A DNA stretch of 64,000 nt from Actinomadura latina NBRC 106108 (GCF_001552195.1 NZ_BCQS01000012.1:1-64000), one strand, 5' to 3'. Positions 49,093 through 58,277 are shown, numbered from the stretch's first letter. Program-made: numbers and translations. Notes: a model not told the origin generated them from the sequence alone.

Positions 49093-50259
49093 GTGGTGCG
49101 GGACGCGGTGATCGTAGAGGCGGTGCGGACTCCGCTCGGCAAGGGCAAGGCGAGCGGGGTCCTGCACGGCGACCATCCGGCCGACCTGCTGGCCCGGACG
49201 CTGAAGGCGCTCGTCGAGCGGGCCGGGATCGACCCCGCCGACGTGGACGACGTCATCGGCGGCGTCGTCACGCAGGCCGGCGACCAGGCGCTCAACATCA
49301 CCCGGACGGCCGTGCTCGCCGCCGGGTTCCCCGAGAGCGTCCCCGCGATGACCGTCGACCGGCAGTGCGGCTCGTCCCAGCAGGCCCTGCACATCGCGGC
49401 GCAGGGCGTGCAGAGCGGCGCCTACGACATCGCGATCGCCTGCGGGGTCGAGTCGATGTCGCGGGTGCCGATGGGGTCGAGCGTCCTGCCCGGAAGCAAC
49501 CCGTTCGGGACGATGCTGGGCGAGCGGTACCCGGGCGGGCTCGTCGGCCAGGGCATCAGCGCCGAGCTGATCGCCGCCCGCTGGGACCTGGCGCGCGAGG
49601 AACTCGACGCCTACGCCTACGAGTCGCACCGGCGCGCCGCCGAGGCGTGGAAGAACGGCGAGTTCGACCGGGAGGTCGCCTGGACGGGGCAGCGGGACGA
49701 GACCGTCCGTCCCGGGACGTCCCCGGAGATCCTCGCCGCGCTCAGGCCGGCCTACTACGACGAGCGCATGGCCGAGCGGTTCCCGGAGATCGAGTGGAAG
49801 ATCACCGCGGGCAACGCGTCGCCGGTCAACGACGGCGCCGCCGCCGTCCTGGTCATGGGCGCGGACGTCGCCGCGCGGCTCGGCCTGCGCCCCCGCGCCC
49901 GCTTCCACGCGTTCGCCGTGACCGGCGACGACCCGCTGCTGATGCTCACCGCGATCATCCCGGCGACCGAGAAGGTGCTGCGCCGCGGCGGCCTCACGCT
50001 GGACGACATCGACCTGTTCGAGGTGAACGAGGCGTTCTCGCCGGTCGTCCTCGCCTGGCAGCGCGAAACGGGCGCCGACCTGGCGCGGGTCAACGTGCGC
50101 GGCGGCGCGATCGCGATCGGCCACCCGCTCGGCGCCAGCGGCGCCCGCATCATGACGACGCTGCTGCACGCCCTCGAAGACCGCGGCGGGCGGTTCGGCC
50201 TCCAGACCATGTGCGAGGCGGGCGGCCAGGCCAACGCCACCATCGTCGAGCGGCTCTGA
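49093..50259 (+). CDS. Thiolase (acetyl-CoA acetyltransferase family)
   Basis: About 388 residues. Nucleophilic Cys in VDRQCGSSQQAL (about residue 89), His in GGAIAIGHPLGASGAR and second Cys in QTMCEAGGQANA. Typical for thiolase II/FadA-like enzymes of beta-oxidation or acetoacetyl-CoA metabolism. GTG 49093 or 49096 (spacing 5 or 8 from GGAGG). Stands alone, not with other fad genes. Confidence 0.9.
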   Translation: MVRDAVIVEAVRTPLGKGKASGVLHGDHPADLLARTLKALVERAGIDPADVDDVIGGVVTQAGDQALNITRTAVLAAGFPESVPAMTVDRQCGSSQQALHIAAQGVQSGAYDIAIACGVESMSRVPMGSSVLPGSNPFGTMLGERYPGGLVGQGISAELIAARWDLAREELDAYAYESHRRAAEAWKNGEFDREVAWTGQRDETVRPGTSPEILAALRPAYYDERMAERFPEIEWKITAGNASPVNDGAAAVLVMGADVAARLGLRPRARFHAFAVTGDDPLLMLTAIIPATEKVLRRGGLTLDDIDLFEVNEAFSPVVLAWQRETGADLARVNVRGGAIAIGHPLGASGARIMTTLLHALEDRGGRFGLQTMCEAGGQANATIVERL

Positions 50260-50279
50260 CCGGCGGCTAGGCTGCGGAC

Positions 50280-50726
50280 ATGCCGAAGGACGCCGACCCG
50301 CGCGAATGCTCGGTCGCCGACACCCTGGACCTGGTCGGCGAACGCTGGAGCCTCCTCGTGATCCGGGAGCTGAGCTACGGCGTGCGCCGGTTCGACCAGA
50401 TCGTCCGCAACACGGGTGCGTCCCGCGACATCCTCACGTCCCGGCTCCGCAAGCTGGAGGCCAACGGCATCATCCGGCGCGAGCGCTACAGCGACCACCC
50501 GGCGCGCTACGAGTACCACCTGACGCCCGCCGGGTGGGAGCTGTGCGACGTGCTGCTCGTCCTCATGAGCTGGGGCGACCGGCACCTGCACCCGGACGAC
50601 CCGCCCGTCCGCTGGCAGCACTCCTGCGGCGAGACGGTCAGCCCCGTGGTCGTCTGCCGCCACTGCGGCACCGAGGCCCGCGCCGGCGCCCACTCGCCCA
50701 CCGGCCGCGGCGCCCGCACGTCCTGA
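50280..50726 (+). CDS. HxlR-family regulator with C-terminal zinc-ribbon-like tail
   Basis: 148 residues. HxlR winged helix with Cys in PRECSVADTLDLVGERWSLLVI, then FDQIVRNTGASRDILTSRLRKL. The tail has HSCGETVSPVVVCRHCG, a CxxC/Cys pattern that may bind metal, seen in a subset of HxlR proteins. Follows the thiolase by 20 bp, possibly regulating it. Confidence 0.85.
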   Translation: MPKDADPRECSVADTLDLVGERWSLLVIRELSYGVRRFDQIVRNTGASRDILTSRLRKLEANGIIRRERYSDHPARYEYHLTPAGWELCDVLLVLMSWGDRHLHPDDPPVRWQHSCGETVSPVVVCRHCGTEARAGAHSPTGRGARTS

Positions 50727-50777
50727 CGCCGCGTCCGGAGGCGCGGCGGCCGGCCGGAGGTCTGTGCGGGTGCGTGC

Positions 50778-51374
50778 TCACCTGCCGGGCGGGGCGTCTG
50801 CCAGGTCCGGCGTCGCATCGAGGAGGGCGCGGGCCGCGGTTCGCGCCCGCGCCGCTACGGCGGGGTCGTTGTGGATGCCGGCCACCACGATGGCGCCCTC
50901 GGCGAGAAGGTAGACCGATTCGGTGGCGGACGGGGCCACGGGGTCGACCAGGGCGGTGATCTGGGCATGGAAGGCGCGCTTGTGCGACCGCGCCGCCGCC
51001 GCGATCGCCGGGGCCGACGGGCCGAGTTCGCCGTGGGCGTTCACCCACGCGCAGCCGCGGAAGCCGGGTTCGGCGAACCAGGCGCCGAGCCAGTCGAACA
51101 GCGCGAGGACGCGCTCCCGGGGGTCGGTCACCGCGTCCAGATGGGCGGCCAGGTCGCCGCGCCAGCGGAGGTCGCGGCGCTCCAGCATCGCGACGATCAG
51201 CGCCTCCTTGGTCGGGAACAGCCGGTAGATGCGCTTGAGGGGCAGCCCGGCGGCGCTTCGCAGGTCGTCCATGCCGACCGCCTGGATGCCCTGCCGGTAG
51301 AAGAGGTCCTCCGCGGCGTCGAGCAGCGCCCGGCGGTCCCGGGCCTGCTGCTCCTCGGTGATGGCGGCCGGCAT
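50778..51374 (-). CDS. TetR-family repressor
   Basis: 198 residues. HTH IQAVGMDDLRSAAGLPLKRIYRLF in the N-terminus; C-terminal domain with AWFAEPGFRGCAWVNAHGELG typical of the TetR_C_... LmrA/YxaF-like group. ATG 51374 has GGGAG upstream. Divergent from an NTF2-like gene, with two palindromic operators between. Confidence 0.88.
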   Translation of the reverse strand: MPAAITEEQQARDRRALLDAAEDLFYRQGIQAVGMDDLRSAAGLPLKRIYRLFPTKEALIVAMLERRDLRWRGDLAAHLDAVTDPRERVLALFDWLGAWFAEPGFRGCAWVNAHGELGPSAPAIAAAARSHKRAFHAQITALVDPVAPSATESVYLLAEGAIVVAGIHNDPAVAARARTAARALLDATPDLADAPPGR

Positions 51375-51392
51375 CGACACTCCCGCTTGACG

Positions 51393-51447
51393 TTGAGAAC
51401 GGTCGTTCCCTAGATTAGGCCACACTGACTGAGAACGTACGTTCTCA
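51393..51447. promoter_or_regulatory. Two TetR operators in divergent promoter
   Basis: TGAGAACGTACGTTCTCA (51430-51447) is a perfect 18-bp palindrome next to the NTF2 gene's ribosome binding site. TTGAGAACGGTCGTTCCC (51393-51410) is a degenerate copy next to the TetR start. This pattern (TGAGAAC-N4-GTTCTCA) is typical of TetR sites. Confidence 0.75.
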
Positions 51448-51463
51448 ATACGAGGAGGCCGTG

Positions 51464-51925
51464 ATGCCGGAAGACCGCCCGCCCTACCCGCCGTTCACCG
51501 GGGAGACCGCCCGGCAGAAGGTCCAGGCCGCCGAGGACGCGTGGAACACCCGCGACCCGCGCAAGGTGGCGGGCGCCTACACGCCCGACTCCGTCTGGCG
51601 GAACCGCGACCGGTTCGTCACCGGCCGGGACGAGATCATCGCCTTCCTGACCGAGAAATGGGAGAAGGAGCTCGACTACGCGCTGCGCAAGAGCCTGTGG
51701 GGGTTCCGCGAGAACCGGATCGCCGTCCGGTTCCAGTACGAGTGGCACGACACCGGCGGCCAGTGGTACCGCAGCTACGGCAACGAGCTGTGGGAGTTCG
51801 ACGAGCACGGGCTGATGCGGCGCCGCGAGGCGAGCATCAACGACGTGCCCATCGCCGAGGCCGACCGCCGCATCCACGGCCCGCGCCCCGAAAGCGAGCA
51901 CGGGGCCGACATCCCGCTCCGCTAG
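51464..51925 (+). CDS. NTF2-like (DUF1348) protein
   Basis: 153 residues with NTF2/SnoaL cone fold: FTGETARQKVQAAEDAWNTRDPRKVAGAYTPDSVWRNR then FLTEKWEKELDYALRKSLWGF. A family of small, mainly uncharacterised proteins. GAGGAGG precedes ATG 51464. Controlled by the divergent TetR repressor. Confidence 0.88.
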   Translation: MPEDRPPYPPFTGETARQKVQAAEDAWNTRDPRKVAGAYTPDSVWRNRDRFVTGRDEIIAFLTEKWEKELDYALRKSLWGFRENRIAVRFQYEWHDTGGQWYRSYGNELWEFDEHGLMRRREASINDVPIAEADRRIHGPRPESEHGADIPLR

Positions 51926-51995
51926 AACGCGTTGCCAGCGCGATCCGCGATCATCACACGTGCCGCGCCCCGGGCTCGACGTGTCCTCCGGACGG

Positions 51996-52433
51996 TCAGT
52001 CGAGGCAGAACTCGTTGCCCTCGGGGTCGGCCATCACGATGTGGCCGGCGCCGAGCGGAGGAGCGGGCTCGTGCCGTTGGAGCCGCGTGGCGCCGTGCGA
52101 GACGAGGCGCTCGGCCTCCGCCTCCAGCGCCTTCATCCGGGCGTCGCCGTCCAGGCCGGGCGCGGCCCGCACGTCCAGGTGGACGCGGTTCTTGGCCTGC
52201 TTGCCCTCCGGCACCCGCTGGAAGAACAGCCGGGGCCCGGCGCCGCCGGGGTCGACCAGCGCCGAGGCGTCGTTGCGGCGCTCGGGCGGGACGCCCATCG
52301 CCTCCAGGGCGTCGTCCCAGGACGCGAAGTCCCCGGGCGGGTCCTGGAGCCGGTAGCCGAGGGCCTCGGCCCAGAACGCGGCCAGCCCGGCGGGGTCGGC
52401 GCAGTCGAAGGTGATCTGTATCTCGCGGGCCAT
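51996..52433 (-). CDS. VOC-family (glyoxalase-like) protein
   Basis: 145 residues. Two beta-alpha-beta-beta-beta motifs: ITFDCADPAGLAAFWAEALGYRL and KNRVHLDVRAAPGL, with HIVMADPEGNEFCLD at the end. Metal-binding His/Glu positions partly present. ATG 52433 is one base from the DinB gene's TGA, so the two are cotranscribed. Confidence 0.87.
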   Translation of the reverse strand: MAREIQITFDCADPAGLAAFWAEALGYRLQDPPGDFASWDDALEAMGVPPERRNDASALVDPGGAGPRLFFQRVPEGKQAKNRVHLDVRAAPGLDGDARMKALEAEAERLVSHGATRLQRHEPAPPLGAGHIVMADPEGNEFCLD

Positions 52434-52434
52434 G

Positions 52435-52992
52435 TCAGCTCGCCTTCCTGTGCAGGTAGAGGTCACGGAGCAGGCACACCTCGGACAGATGGTGGATCAG
52501 CTCCCGGTTGATGTGCAGGACCAGCCTCGCCATGGAGTCGGCGGCGAACGGTCCCTCTGCCTCCCCGCACGGGCGGGAGAGGCCGTCCTCGCCGAGGGAC
52601 TCCACGCCGGCCAGCCACGCGGCGTACTCGGCGTCCAGCTGGGCCAGCGCGCCGGCCGCGGTACCGGCGTACTCGAACGACTGGTAGTCGGCTGGTGCGC
52701 GGCCGAAGTGCGAGGCGTTGCGCATCGCGAGGACGCCGACGATGACGTGGCCGAGCCGCCAGGCGATCGTCGTGAACGGCGGCGGGTCCGGCGGTGGGAA
52801 CGCGAAGTCGATCGTCATCGCGCCCGATCCCGCCTGCACCGGCGCGGTGCCGGTGCCGCGCGGGCGCACGCTCCAGCAGCCGGGTGCCGGCTCCCAGAGG
52901 TACTCGTCGTCGGTGAGGCCGTCGAGCCGGGCTCGGAGCTGGCGGTCCCAGTGCCAGGTGAGCTGGTCCCGCAGCAGGGTGTTCCAGGTCAT
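52435..52992 (-). CDS. DinB-family (DUF664-like) protein
   Basis: 185 residues, four-helix bundle of the DinB/YfiT superfamily. Metal His in RLGHVIVGVLAMRN and INRELIHHLSEVCLLRDLY. Often bind Ni/Zn and act as thiol-dependent transferases in mycothiol-producing actinobacteria. Divergent from the WYL regulator, which may control this operon. Confidence 0.85.
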   Translation of the reverse strand: MTWNTLLRDQLTWHWDRQLRARLDGLTDDEYLWEPAPGCWSVRPRGTGTAPVQAGSGAMTIDFAFPPPDPPPFTTIAWRLGHVIVGVLAMRNASHFGRAPADYQSFEYAGTAAGALAQLDAEYAAWLAGVESLGEDGLSRPCGEAEGPFAADSMARLVLHINRELIHHLSEVCLLRDLYLHRKAS

Positions 52993-53010
52993 GACGCGAG
53001 TCTTCCCCCA

Positions 53011-53035
53011 ATCGCGGACAGGTACGTTCCGCGAT
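53011..53035. promoter_or_regulatory. Inverted repeat in DinB/WYL divergent promoter
   Basis: ATCGCGGA (53011-53018) and TCCGCGAT (53028-53035) are perfect 8-bp arms across 9 bases, ending 10 bases before the WYL start codon. Probable autoregulatory site for the WYL regulator. Confidence 0.6.
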
Positions 53036-53045
53036 CTGTGGAACG

Positions 53046-54014
53046 ATGAGCCGCGTGACCGTCGAGGGGACGACCGAGCGGGTGCTGCGGCTGCTGGCGC
53101 TGCTGCAGCGCCGCTCGCCCTGGACCGCCGCCGAGATCGCCGCGGAACTCGGCGTCACCGACCGTTCGGTGCGCCGCGACGTGGAACGGCTGCGCGCGCT
53201 CGGCTACCCCGTCCACGCCACGGCGGGCGTCGGCGGCGGCTACCGGCTCGGCGCGGGCACCCGGCTGCCGCCCCTGCTGCTGGACGACGAGGAGGCGATC
53301 GCGACGGCGGTGTCCCTGCGGCTGGCGTCGGGCGGCACCGTCGCCGGGACCGGTGAGGCGGCGCTGCGGGCGCTCGCGAAGCTCGACCAGGTGATGCCGC
53401 CCCGGCTGCGCGCCGAGGTGCGGGCGGTGCGCGGCGCCACCGAGACCCTCGTCGGCCCCGGGGTGGAGATCGACGCCGAGCTGCTGGTGACGCTCGCGCG
53501 GGCGTGCCGCGACGCCGTCCGGGTCCGGTTCCGGTACGCCGCCCGCGGCGGCGAGGAGCGCGAGCGGACGGTCGAGCCGGTGCGGATGGTCGCCACCGCC
53601 CGCCGCTGGTACCTGATGGCCTGGGACGTCGGCCGCGGCGACTGGCGCACCTTCCGCCTGGACCGGATGCGCGACGCCGCGCCGACGACCTGGCATTTCC
53701 GGCCGAGGGAGCATCCGGACCCGGTCGCCTACGTCCAGCGCTCGGTGACCGAGGCGCCCTACCGCCATCTCGCGCGCGTCCGGCTCCGCGCCACGTCCGG
53801 CCAGGTGCGCGAGCTGATCCCGCCCCAGGTGGGACGCGTCGAGGACGACGGCGACGGCTGGTGCCTGCTCACCGTGGGCGGCGACGACCTCGACTGGCTC
53901 GCCGTCCACATCGCCCGCCTCGGCTTCACCGCACAGATCCTGGAGCCGCCGGAACTACGCGACGCCACCGTCCGCCTCGCCCGCCGCCTCGCGGACATGT
54001 CCGCGAACGGCTGA
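53046..54014 (+). CDS. WYL-domain transcriptional regulator (YafY type)
   Basis: 322 residues. N-terminal HTH_11 (WTAAEIAAELGVTDRSVRRDVERLRALGYPVH), then the WYL core (RWYLMAWDVGRGDWRTFRLDRM) and WCX-like C-terminus. GTG/ATG region at 53046 starts MSRVTVEGT. It may sense a ligand and regulate the DinB-VOC pair. Confidence 0.9.
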   Translation: MSRVTVEGTTERVLRLLALLQRRSPWTAAEIAAELGVTDRSVRRDVERLRALGYPVHATAGVGGGYRLGAGTRLPPLLLDDEEAIATAVSLRLASGGTVAGTGEAALRALAKLDQVMPPRLRAEVRAVRGATETLVGPGVEIDAELLVTLARACRDAVRVRFRYAARGGEERERTVEPVRMVATARRWYLMAWDVGRGDWRTFRLDRMRDAAPTTWHFRPREHPDPVAYVQRSVTEAPYRHLARVRLRATSGQVRELIPPQVGRVEDDGDGWCLLTVGGDDLDWLAVHIARLGFTAQILEPPELRDATVRLARRLADMSANG

Positions 54015-54023
54015 CGGGGCGGG

Positions 54024-55394
54024 TCAGCATTCGATGACGTTGACGGCCAGGCCGCCGCGCGATGTCTCCTTGTACTTGTCGAGCATGTCGCGGCCGGTGT
54101 CGCGCATGGTCTTGATGGCCTTGTCGAGGGTGACGAAGTGGCGGCCGTCGCCGCGCAGGGAGATGCGGGCCGCGCTGATGGCCTTGATGGCGCCTACCGC
54201 GTTGCGTTCGATGCAGGGGACCTGGACCAGGCCGCCGACCGGGTCGCAGGTCAGGCCCAGGTTGTGCTCGATGCCGATCTCGGCGGCGTTCTCCACCTGC
54301 TCCGGGGTGCCGCCCAGGATTTCGGTGAGGCCCGCGGCGGCCATGGAGCAGGCGGAGCCGACCTCGCCCTGGCAGCCGACCTCGGCGCCGGAGATGGAGG
54401 CGTTCTGCTTGAACAGGACGCCGATGGCGCCGGCGGTGAGGAGGAAGCGGACGACCCCTTCGTCGTCGCTGGGCAGGAAGCGGTCGTAGTAGTGCAGGAC
54501 GGCCGGGATGATGCCGGCGGCGCCGTTGGTGGGGGCGGTGACGATGCGGCCGCCGGCGGCGTTCTCCTCGTTGACGGCGAGGGCGAAAAGGGTGACCCAG
54601 TCCATCGCGTGGAGAGGGTCGGAGGCTTTCTCGGTGGAGAGCTGCCGGTGGAGCTGGGGCGCGCGGCGGCGTACTTTCAGGCCGCCCGGGAGAAGGCCCT
54701 CGCGGGTGCAGCCCCGGGTCACGGCGGCCCGCATCACGTGCCAGAGGCTGAGCAGGTCCTCGCGGATCTCCTCGGGGGTGCGGCCGAACGCCGTCTCGTT
54801 CTCCAGCATCAGGGCCGAGACGGACAGGCCCGTCTCGCGGCAGCGGTCGAGGAGGTCGGCGGCCGTGTCGAAGGGGTGCGGCAGGACGGTGTCGTCCGGC
54901 TTGATGCGGTCGGCGCCGGTGGCGTTCTCGTCCACGATGAAGCCGCCGCCGACCGAGTAGTACACCTTCGAGCGCAGTTCTTCGCCGGAGTCGTCGCAGG
55001 CCGTGAAACGCATGCCGTTGGGGTGGCCGGGGAGCGATTCCCCGCGCTCGAAATGCAGGTGCTCGTTGACCACGAAAGGGATGTCGTGGTCGTCGAAGAG
55101 GCACAGCGTCCCGCGTTCGCGGATGGACGCCAGGCGTGCGTCCACCTGGTCCACGTCGACCAGTTCCGGTTTGTCGCCCTCCAGGCCGAGGATGACGGCC
55201 TTGTCACTGCCGTGGCCCTTGCCGGTGAGGCCGAGCGAACCGTAGAGGACGACCTGGACGGAGGCCGTCTTCTCCAGGAGGCCGTCGCGTTCCAGGCCGC
55301 GGGCGAAGCGGTGCGCCGCCGCCATCGGGCCGCCGGTATGGGACGAGGACGGGCCGATGCCGATTTTGAACAGGTCGAAAACGCTGATGGCCAT
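54024..55394 (-). CDS. sdaA: L-serine ammonia-lyase, single-chain iron-sulfur type
   Basis: 456 residues with both beta and alpha domains in one chain. MAISVFDLFKIGIGPSSSHTGGPM at the start (substrate Ser-binding SSSHTGGP), then [4Fe-4S] Cys in GCTREGLLPGG, EVGCQGEVGSACSM and DPVGGLVQVPCIERNA. Deaminates L-serine to pyruvate. Last in the gcvT-gcvH-glyA-sdaA run and 56 bp after glyA, so the operon turns glycine into pyruvate. Confidence 0.93.
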   Translation of the reverse strand: MAISVFDLFKIGIGPSSSHTGGPMAAAHRFARGLERDGLLEKTASVQVVLYGSLGLTGKGHGSDKAVILGLEGDKPELVDVDQVDARLASIRERGTLCLFDDHDIPFVVNEHLHFERGESLPGHPNGMRFTACDDSGEELRSKVYYSVGGGFIVDENATGADRIKPDDTVLPHPFDTAADLLDRCRETGLSVSALMLENETAFGRTPEEIREDLLSLWHVMRAAVTRGCTREGLLPGGLKVRRRAPQLHRQLSTEKASDPLHAMDWVTLFALAVNEENAAGGRIVTAPTNGAAGIIPAVLHYYDRFLPSDDEGVVRFLLTAGAIGVLFKQNASISGAEVGCQGEVGSACSMAAAGLTEILGGTPEQVENAAEIGIEHNLGLTCDPVGGLVQVPCIERNAVGAIKAISAARISLRGDGRHFVTLDKAIKTMRDTGRDMLDKYKETSRGGLAVNVIEC

Positions 55395-55395
55395 G

Positions 55396-55442
55396 AGCTA
55401 CCTCGTTGTAGCTGCGCCCCCACCCGGGACGGGAGGGGGCGC
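55396..55442 (-). terminator. Hairpins between glyA and sdaA
   Basis: GCGCCCCC (55414-55421) pairs with GGGGGCGC (55435-55442) across 13 nt; a smaller AGCTAC/GTAGCT stem (55396-55413) covers the sdaA ribosome binding region. They may partly terminate transcription before sdaA. Confidence 0.4.
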
Positions 55443-55450
55443 GGCGGAAA

Positions 55451-56707
55451 TCACAGGTTGGGATAGAGCGGATGTTCGTCGGCGAGCGCCTGCACCCGGG
55501 CCGCCAACCCCAGGTCCGCGGAGGACGGCTGCAAGGCCAGCGCGATGATGTCCGCGACCTCGGCGAAGTCCGCGGCGGTGAAGCCGCGGGTGGCGAGGGC
55601 CGGCGTGCCGATCCGCAGGCCGGAGGTGACCATCGGCGGGCGCGGGTCGTTCGGCACGGCGTTGCGGTTCACCGTGATGCCGATGTCGTGCAGGCGGTCC
55701 TCGGCGTCGCGTCCGGTCAGCTCGGAGTCCACCAGGTCGACCAGGACGAGGTGGACGTCCGTCCCGCCGGTGAGGACCTTCACGCCGGCCTTGGCCGAGT
55801 CCTCGGCGAGGAGACGCTCGGCGAGGAGGCGGGCGCCCTCGACGGTGAGGGCCTGGCGGGCGCGGAACTCGTCCGACGCGGCGATCTTGAGGGCGACCGC
55901 CTTGGCGGCGATCACGTGCTCCAGCGGGCCGCCCTGCATGCCGGGGAACACCGCGGAGTTGATCTTCTTGGCGAACTCCTCGCGGGCGAGGATCAGGCCG
56001 CCGCGCGGGCCGCCGAGCGTCTTGTGCGTGGTCGTCGTCACGATGTCGGCGTGCGGGACGGGCGACGGGTGCAGATCCGCGGCGACGAGCCCCGCGAAGT
56101 GCGCCATGTCGACCATGAGCAGCGCCCCGACCGAGTCGGCGATCTCGCGGAACGCCGGGAAGTCGAGCTGCCGCGGGTACGCCGACCAGCCCGCCACGAT
56201 CATCTTGGGCCGGTGCTCCGCCGCGAGCGAGGCGACCTCGTCCATGTCGACCCGGCCGTCCTCGGCGCGGACGTGGTACGGGACCACGTTCAGCGTCTTG
56301 CCCGAGTAGTTCAGCCGCATCCCGTGGGTGAGGTGGCCGCCGTGCGCGAGGTCCAGCCCCAGGATCGTGTCGCCGTGCTGCAGCAGCGCGAAGTAGACCG
56401 CCGTGTTGGCCTGGGCGCCGCTGTGCGGCTGGACGTTCGCGTGCTCGGCGCCGAACAGCGACTTGGCCCGGTCGATGGCGAGCTGCTCGGTGACGTCGAC
56501 ATACTCGCAGCCGCCGTAGTAGCGCCTGCCCGGGTAGCCCTCGGCGTACTTGTTGGTCAGGACGGAGCCCTGCGCCTCCAGCACCGAGACCGGCGCGAAG
56601 TTCTCCGACGCGATCATCTCCAGCGTGGACTGCTGGCGGCGCAGCTCCGCGGCGACGGCCTCGGCGACCTCCGGGTCGGCCGTCGCGAGGGAGTCGTAGA
56701 GGCTCAT
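55451..56707 (-). CDS. glyA: Serine hydroxymethyltransferase
   Basis: 418 residues. PLP Lys in the TTTTHKTLGGPRGG motif; other markers are STLEMIASENF, GYPGRRYYGGCEYVD and GHLTHGMRLN. Interconverts glycine plus methylene-THF and serine. ATG 56707 overlaps the gcvH TGA, so the genes are coupled. Confidence 0.96.
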   Translation of the reverse strand: MSLYDSLATADPEVAEAVAAELRRQQSTLEMIASENFAPVSVLEAQGSVLTNKYAEGYPGRRYYGGCEYVDVTEQLAIDRAKSLFGAEHANVQPHSGAQANTAVYFALLQHGDTILGLDLAHGGHLTHGMRLNYSGKTLNVVPYHVRAEDGRVDMDEVASLAAEHRPKMIVAGWSAYPRQLDFPAFREIADSVGALLMVDMAHFAGLVAADLHPSPVPHADIVTTTTHKTLGGPRGGLILAREEFAKKINSAVFPGMQGGPLEHVIAAKAVALKIAASDEFRARQALTVEGARLLAERLLAEDSAKAGVKVLTGGTDVHLVLVDLVDSELTGRDAEDRLHDIGITVNRNAVPNDPRPPMVTSGLRIGTPALATRGFTAADFAEVADIIALALQPSSADLGLAARVQALADEHPLYPNL

Positions 56708-57108
56708 GCTTCCTCGATCAGCTTCGCGTAGGCGGCCGAGTCGAGCAGGTCGCCGGGCTCGTCGGAGATCCGGACCTTGAAGATCCAGCCCTCGCCGTAC
56801 GGGTCGTCGTTGATGACCTTCGGCTCGTCCACCACGGCGCCGTTGATCGCGGTGATCTCGCCGCTGACCGGCGAGTACAGGTCGCTGACCGACTTGGTGG
56901 ACTCGACCTCGCCGCAGGGCTCGCCCGCCTCGACGGCGTCGCCCTCGGACGGCTGCAGCTCGAGGTAGACGATCTCGCCGAGCGCGTCGGCGGCGTGCGC
57001 GGTGATGCCGACGGTGACGATGCCGTCCTCCGCTTCTGGACCAGCAGGGCCGAGGCCGGACACCCACTCGTGCTCTTCGCTGTAGCGGAGCTGCTCCGGA
57101 ACGCTCAC
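56704..57108 (-). CDS. gcvH: Glycine cleavage system H protein
   Basis: 134 residues. Lipoyl Lys72 in VESTKSVSDLYSP; start RYSEEHEWV. Carries the aminomethyl intermediate between P, T and L proteins. GTG 57108 has AGAGAAGAGA in front. Confidence 0.95.
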   Translation of the reverse strand: MSVPEQLRYSEEHEWVSGLGPAGPEAEDGIVTVGITAHAADALGEIVYLELQPSEGDAVEAGEPCGEVESTKSVSDLYSPVSGEITAINGAVVDEPKVINDDPYGEGWIFKVRISDEPGDLLDSAAYAKLIEEA

Positions 57109-57123
57109 GATCTCTTCTCTCTT

Positions 57124-58212
57124 TCAGGAACGCTTATAGAACGGCAGGTCGACGACGTCCACCGGCTCGGGCCGGCCGCGGACGTCCACGGCCAGGCCCG
57201 TCTCCTCGGTGCCGCTGTCGAGGTACGCCAAGGCGATCGGCTTGCCCAGTGTGGGCGAAGGCGCGCCGCTCGTCACGACCCCGCACGGCGCGCCGCCGGA
57301 CGTGACGACCTGGTACCCCTTTCGCGGCGCGCGACGCCCCCGCGCGACCAGTCCCACGAGCCTACGGCCCGGCGGGGTCTGGGCCTGCGCCGCCAGGGCG
57401 GTCTTGCCCACGAAATCGACCGTCTTGTCCAGCTTCACGACGCGGCCGAGGCCCGCCTCGAACGGCGTCGTCTCGGCGGTCAGCTCGTTGCCGTACAGCG
57501 GCATGCCCGCTTCGAGGCGCAGCGAGTCGCGCGCCGCGAGCCCCGCCGGGACGACCCCGTCCACGCCGGCGAGCGCCCGCCACAGCGGGACGGCGTCGGA
57601 CGCGTCCACGAACAGCTCGAAACCGTCCTCGCCCGTGTACCCGGTGCGGGCGACCAGCGCGTCGACGCCCGCGACGCGCCCGGCCAGGATCGCGTAGTAC
57701 TTGAGGCCGCCCACCGGCGCGTCGGTGAACCCTTCGAGGATCTTCTGGGAGCGCGGGCCCTGCAGGGCGATCAGCGCGTAGGCGCCGGAGCGGTCGTCCA
57801 CGGCGGCCTCGAAGCCCGCGGCCCGCTCGACCAGCGCGTCCCGGACGACGGCGGCGTTGGCCGCGTTGGCGACGACCATCCACGTGTCGTCGGCGAGCCG
57901 GTAGACGATCAGGTCGTCGAGGACGCCCCCGTCCGGCCCGCAGATCATCGTGTAGCGGGCCTTGCCGACCGGCATCGGCGACAGGTTCCCGACCAGCGCG
58001 TGGTCGAGCGCGGCGCCCGCGCCCGGCCCGGACAGGAAGATCTCTCCCATGTGCGAGAGGTCGAACAGGCCGGCACCGGTGCGGACGGCCTCGTGCTCGG
58101 CTGTCTCGCTCTTGTAGCGCAGCGGCATCAGGTAGCCGGCGAAGTCGACGATGTTCGCGCCGAGGTCCCGGTGGACGTCGTGCAGCGGGGTGGTCTTCGG
58201 ATCGGCGGACAT
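57124..58212 (-). CDS. gcvT: Glycine cleavage system T protein (aminomethyltransferase)
   Basis: 362 residues. THF-binding fold with HDVHRDLGANIVDFAGYLMPLRY, TGAGLFDLSHMGE, and ARTGYTGEDGFEL. ATG 58212 has AAGGAG upstream; the longer frame runs into the riboswitch. gcvP and lpd (for the L protein) are elsewhere. Confidence 0.95.
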   Translation of the reverse strand: MSADPKTTPLHDVHRDLGANIVDFAGYLMPLRYKSETAEHEAVRTGAGLFDLSHMGEIFLSGPGAGAALDHALVGNLSPMPVGKARYTMICGPDGGVLDDLIVYRLADDTWMVVANAANAAVVRDALVERAAGFEAAVDDRSGAYALIALQGPRSQKILEGFTDAPVGGLKYYAILAGRVAGVDALVARTGYTGEDGFELFVDASDAVPLWRALAGVDGVVPAGLAARDSLRLEAGMPLYGNELTAETTPFEAGLGRVVKLDKTVDFVGKTALAAQAQTPPGRRLVGLVARGRRAPRKGYQVVTSGGAPCGVVTSGAPSPTLGKPIALAYLDSGTEETGLAVDVRGRPEPVDVVDLPFYKRS

Positions 58213-58277
58213 GGGTTCGGCTCCTTCGTCACGGGCGCGTGGTCCATCGTCCCATCCGCGCACCGGGCGTCTCGGTG

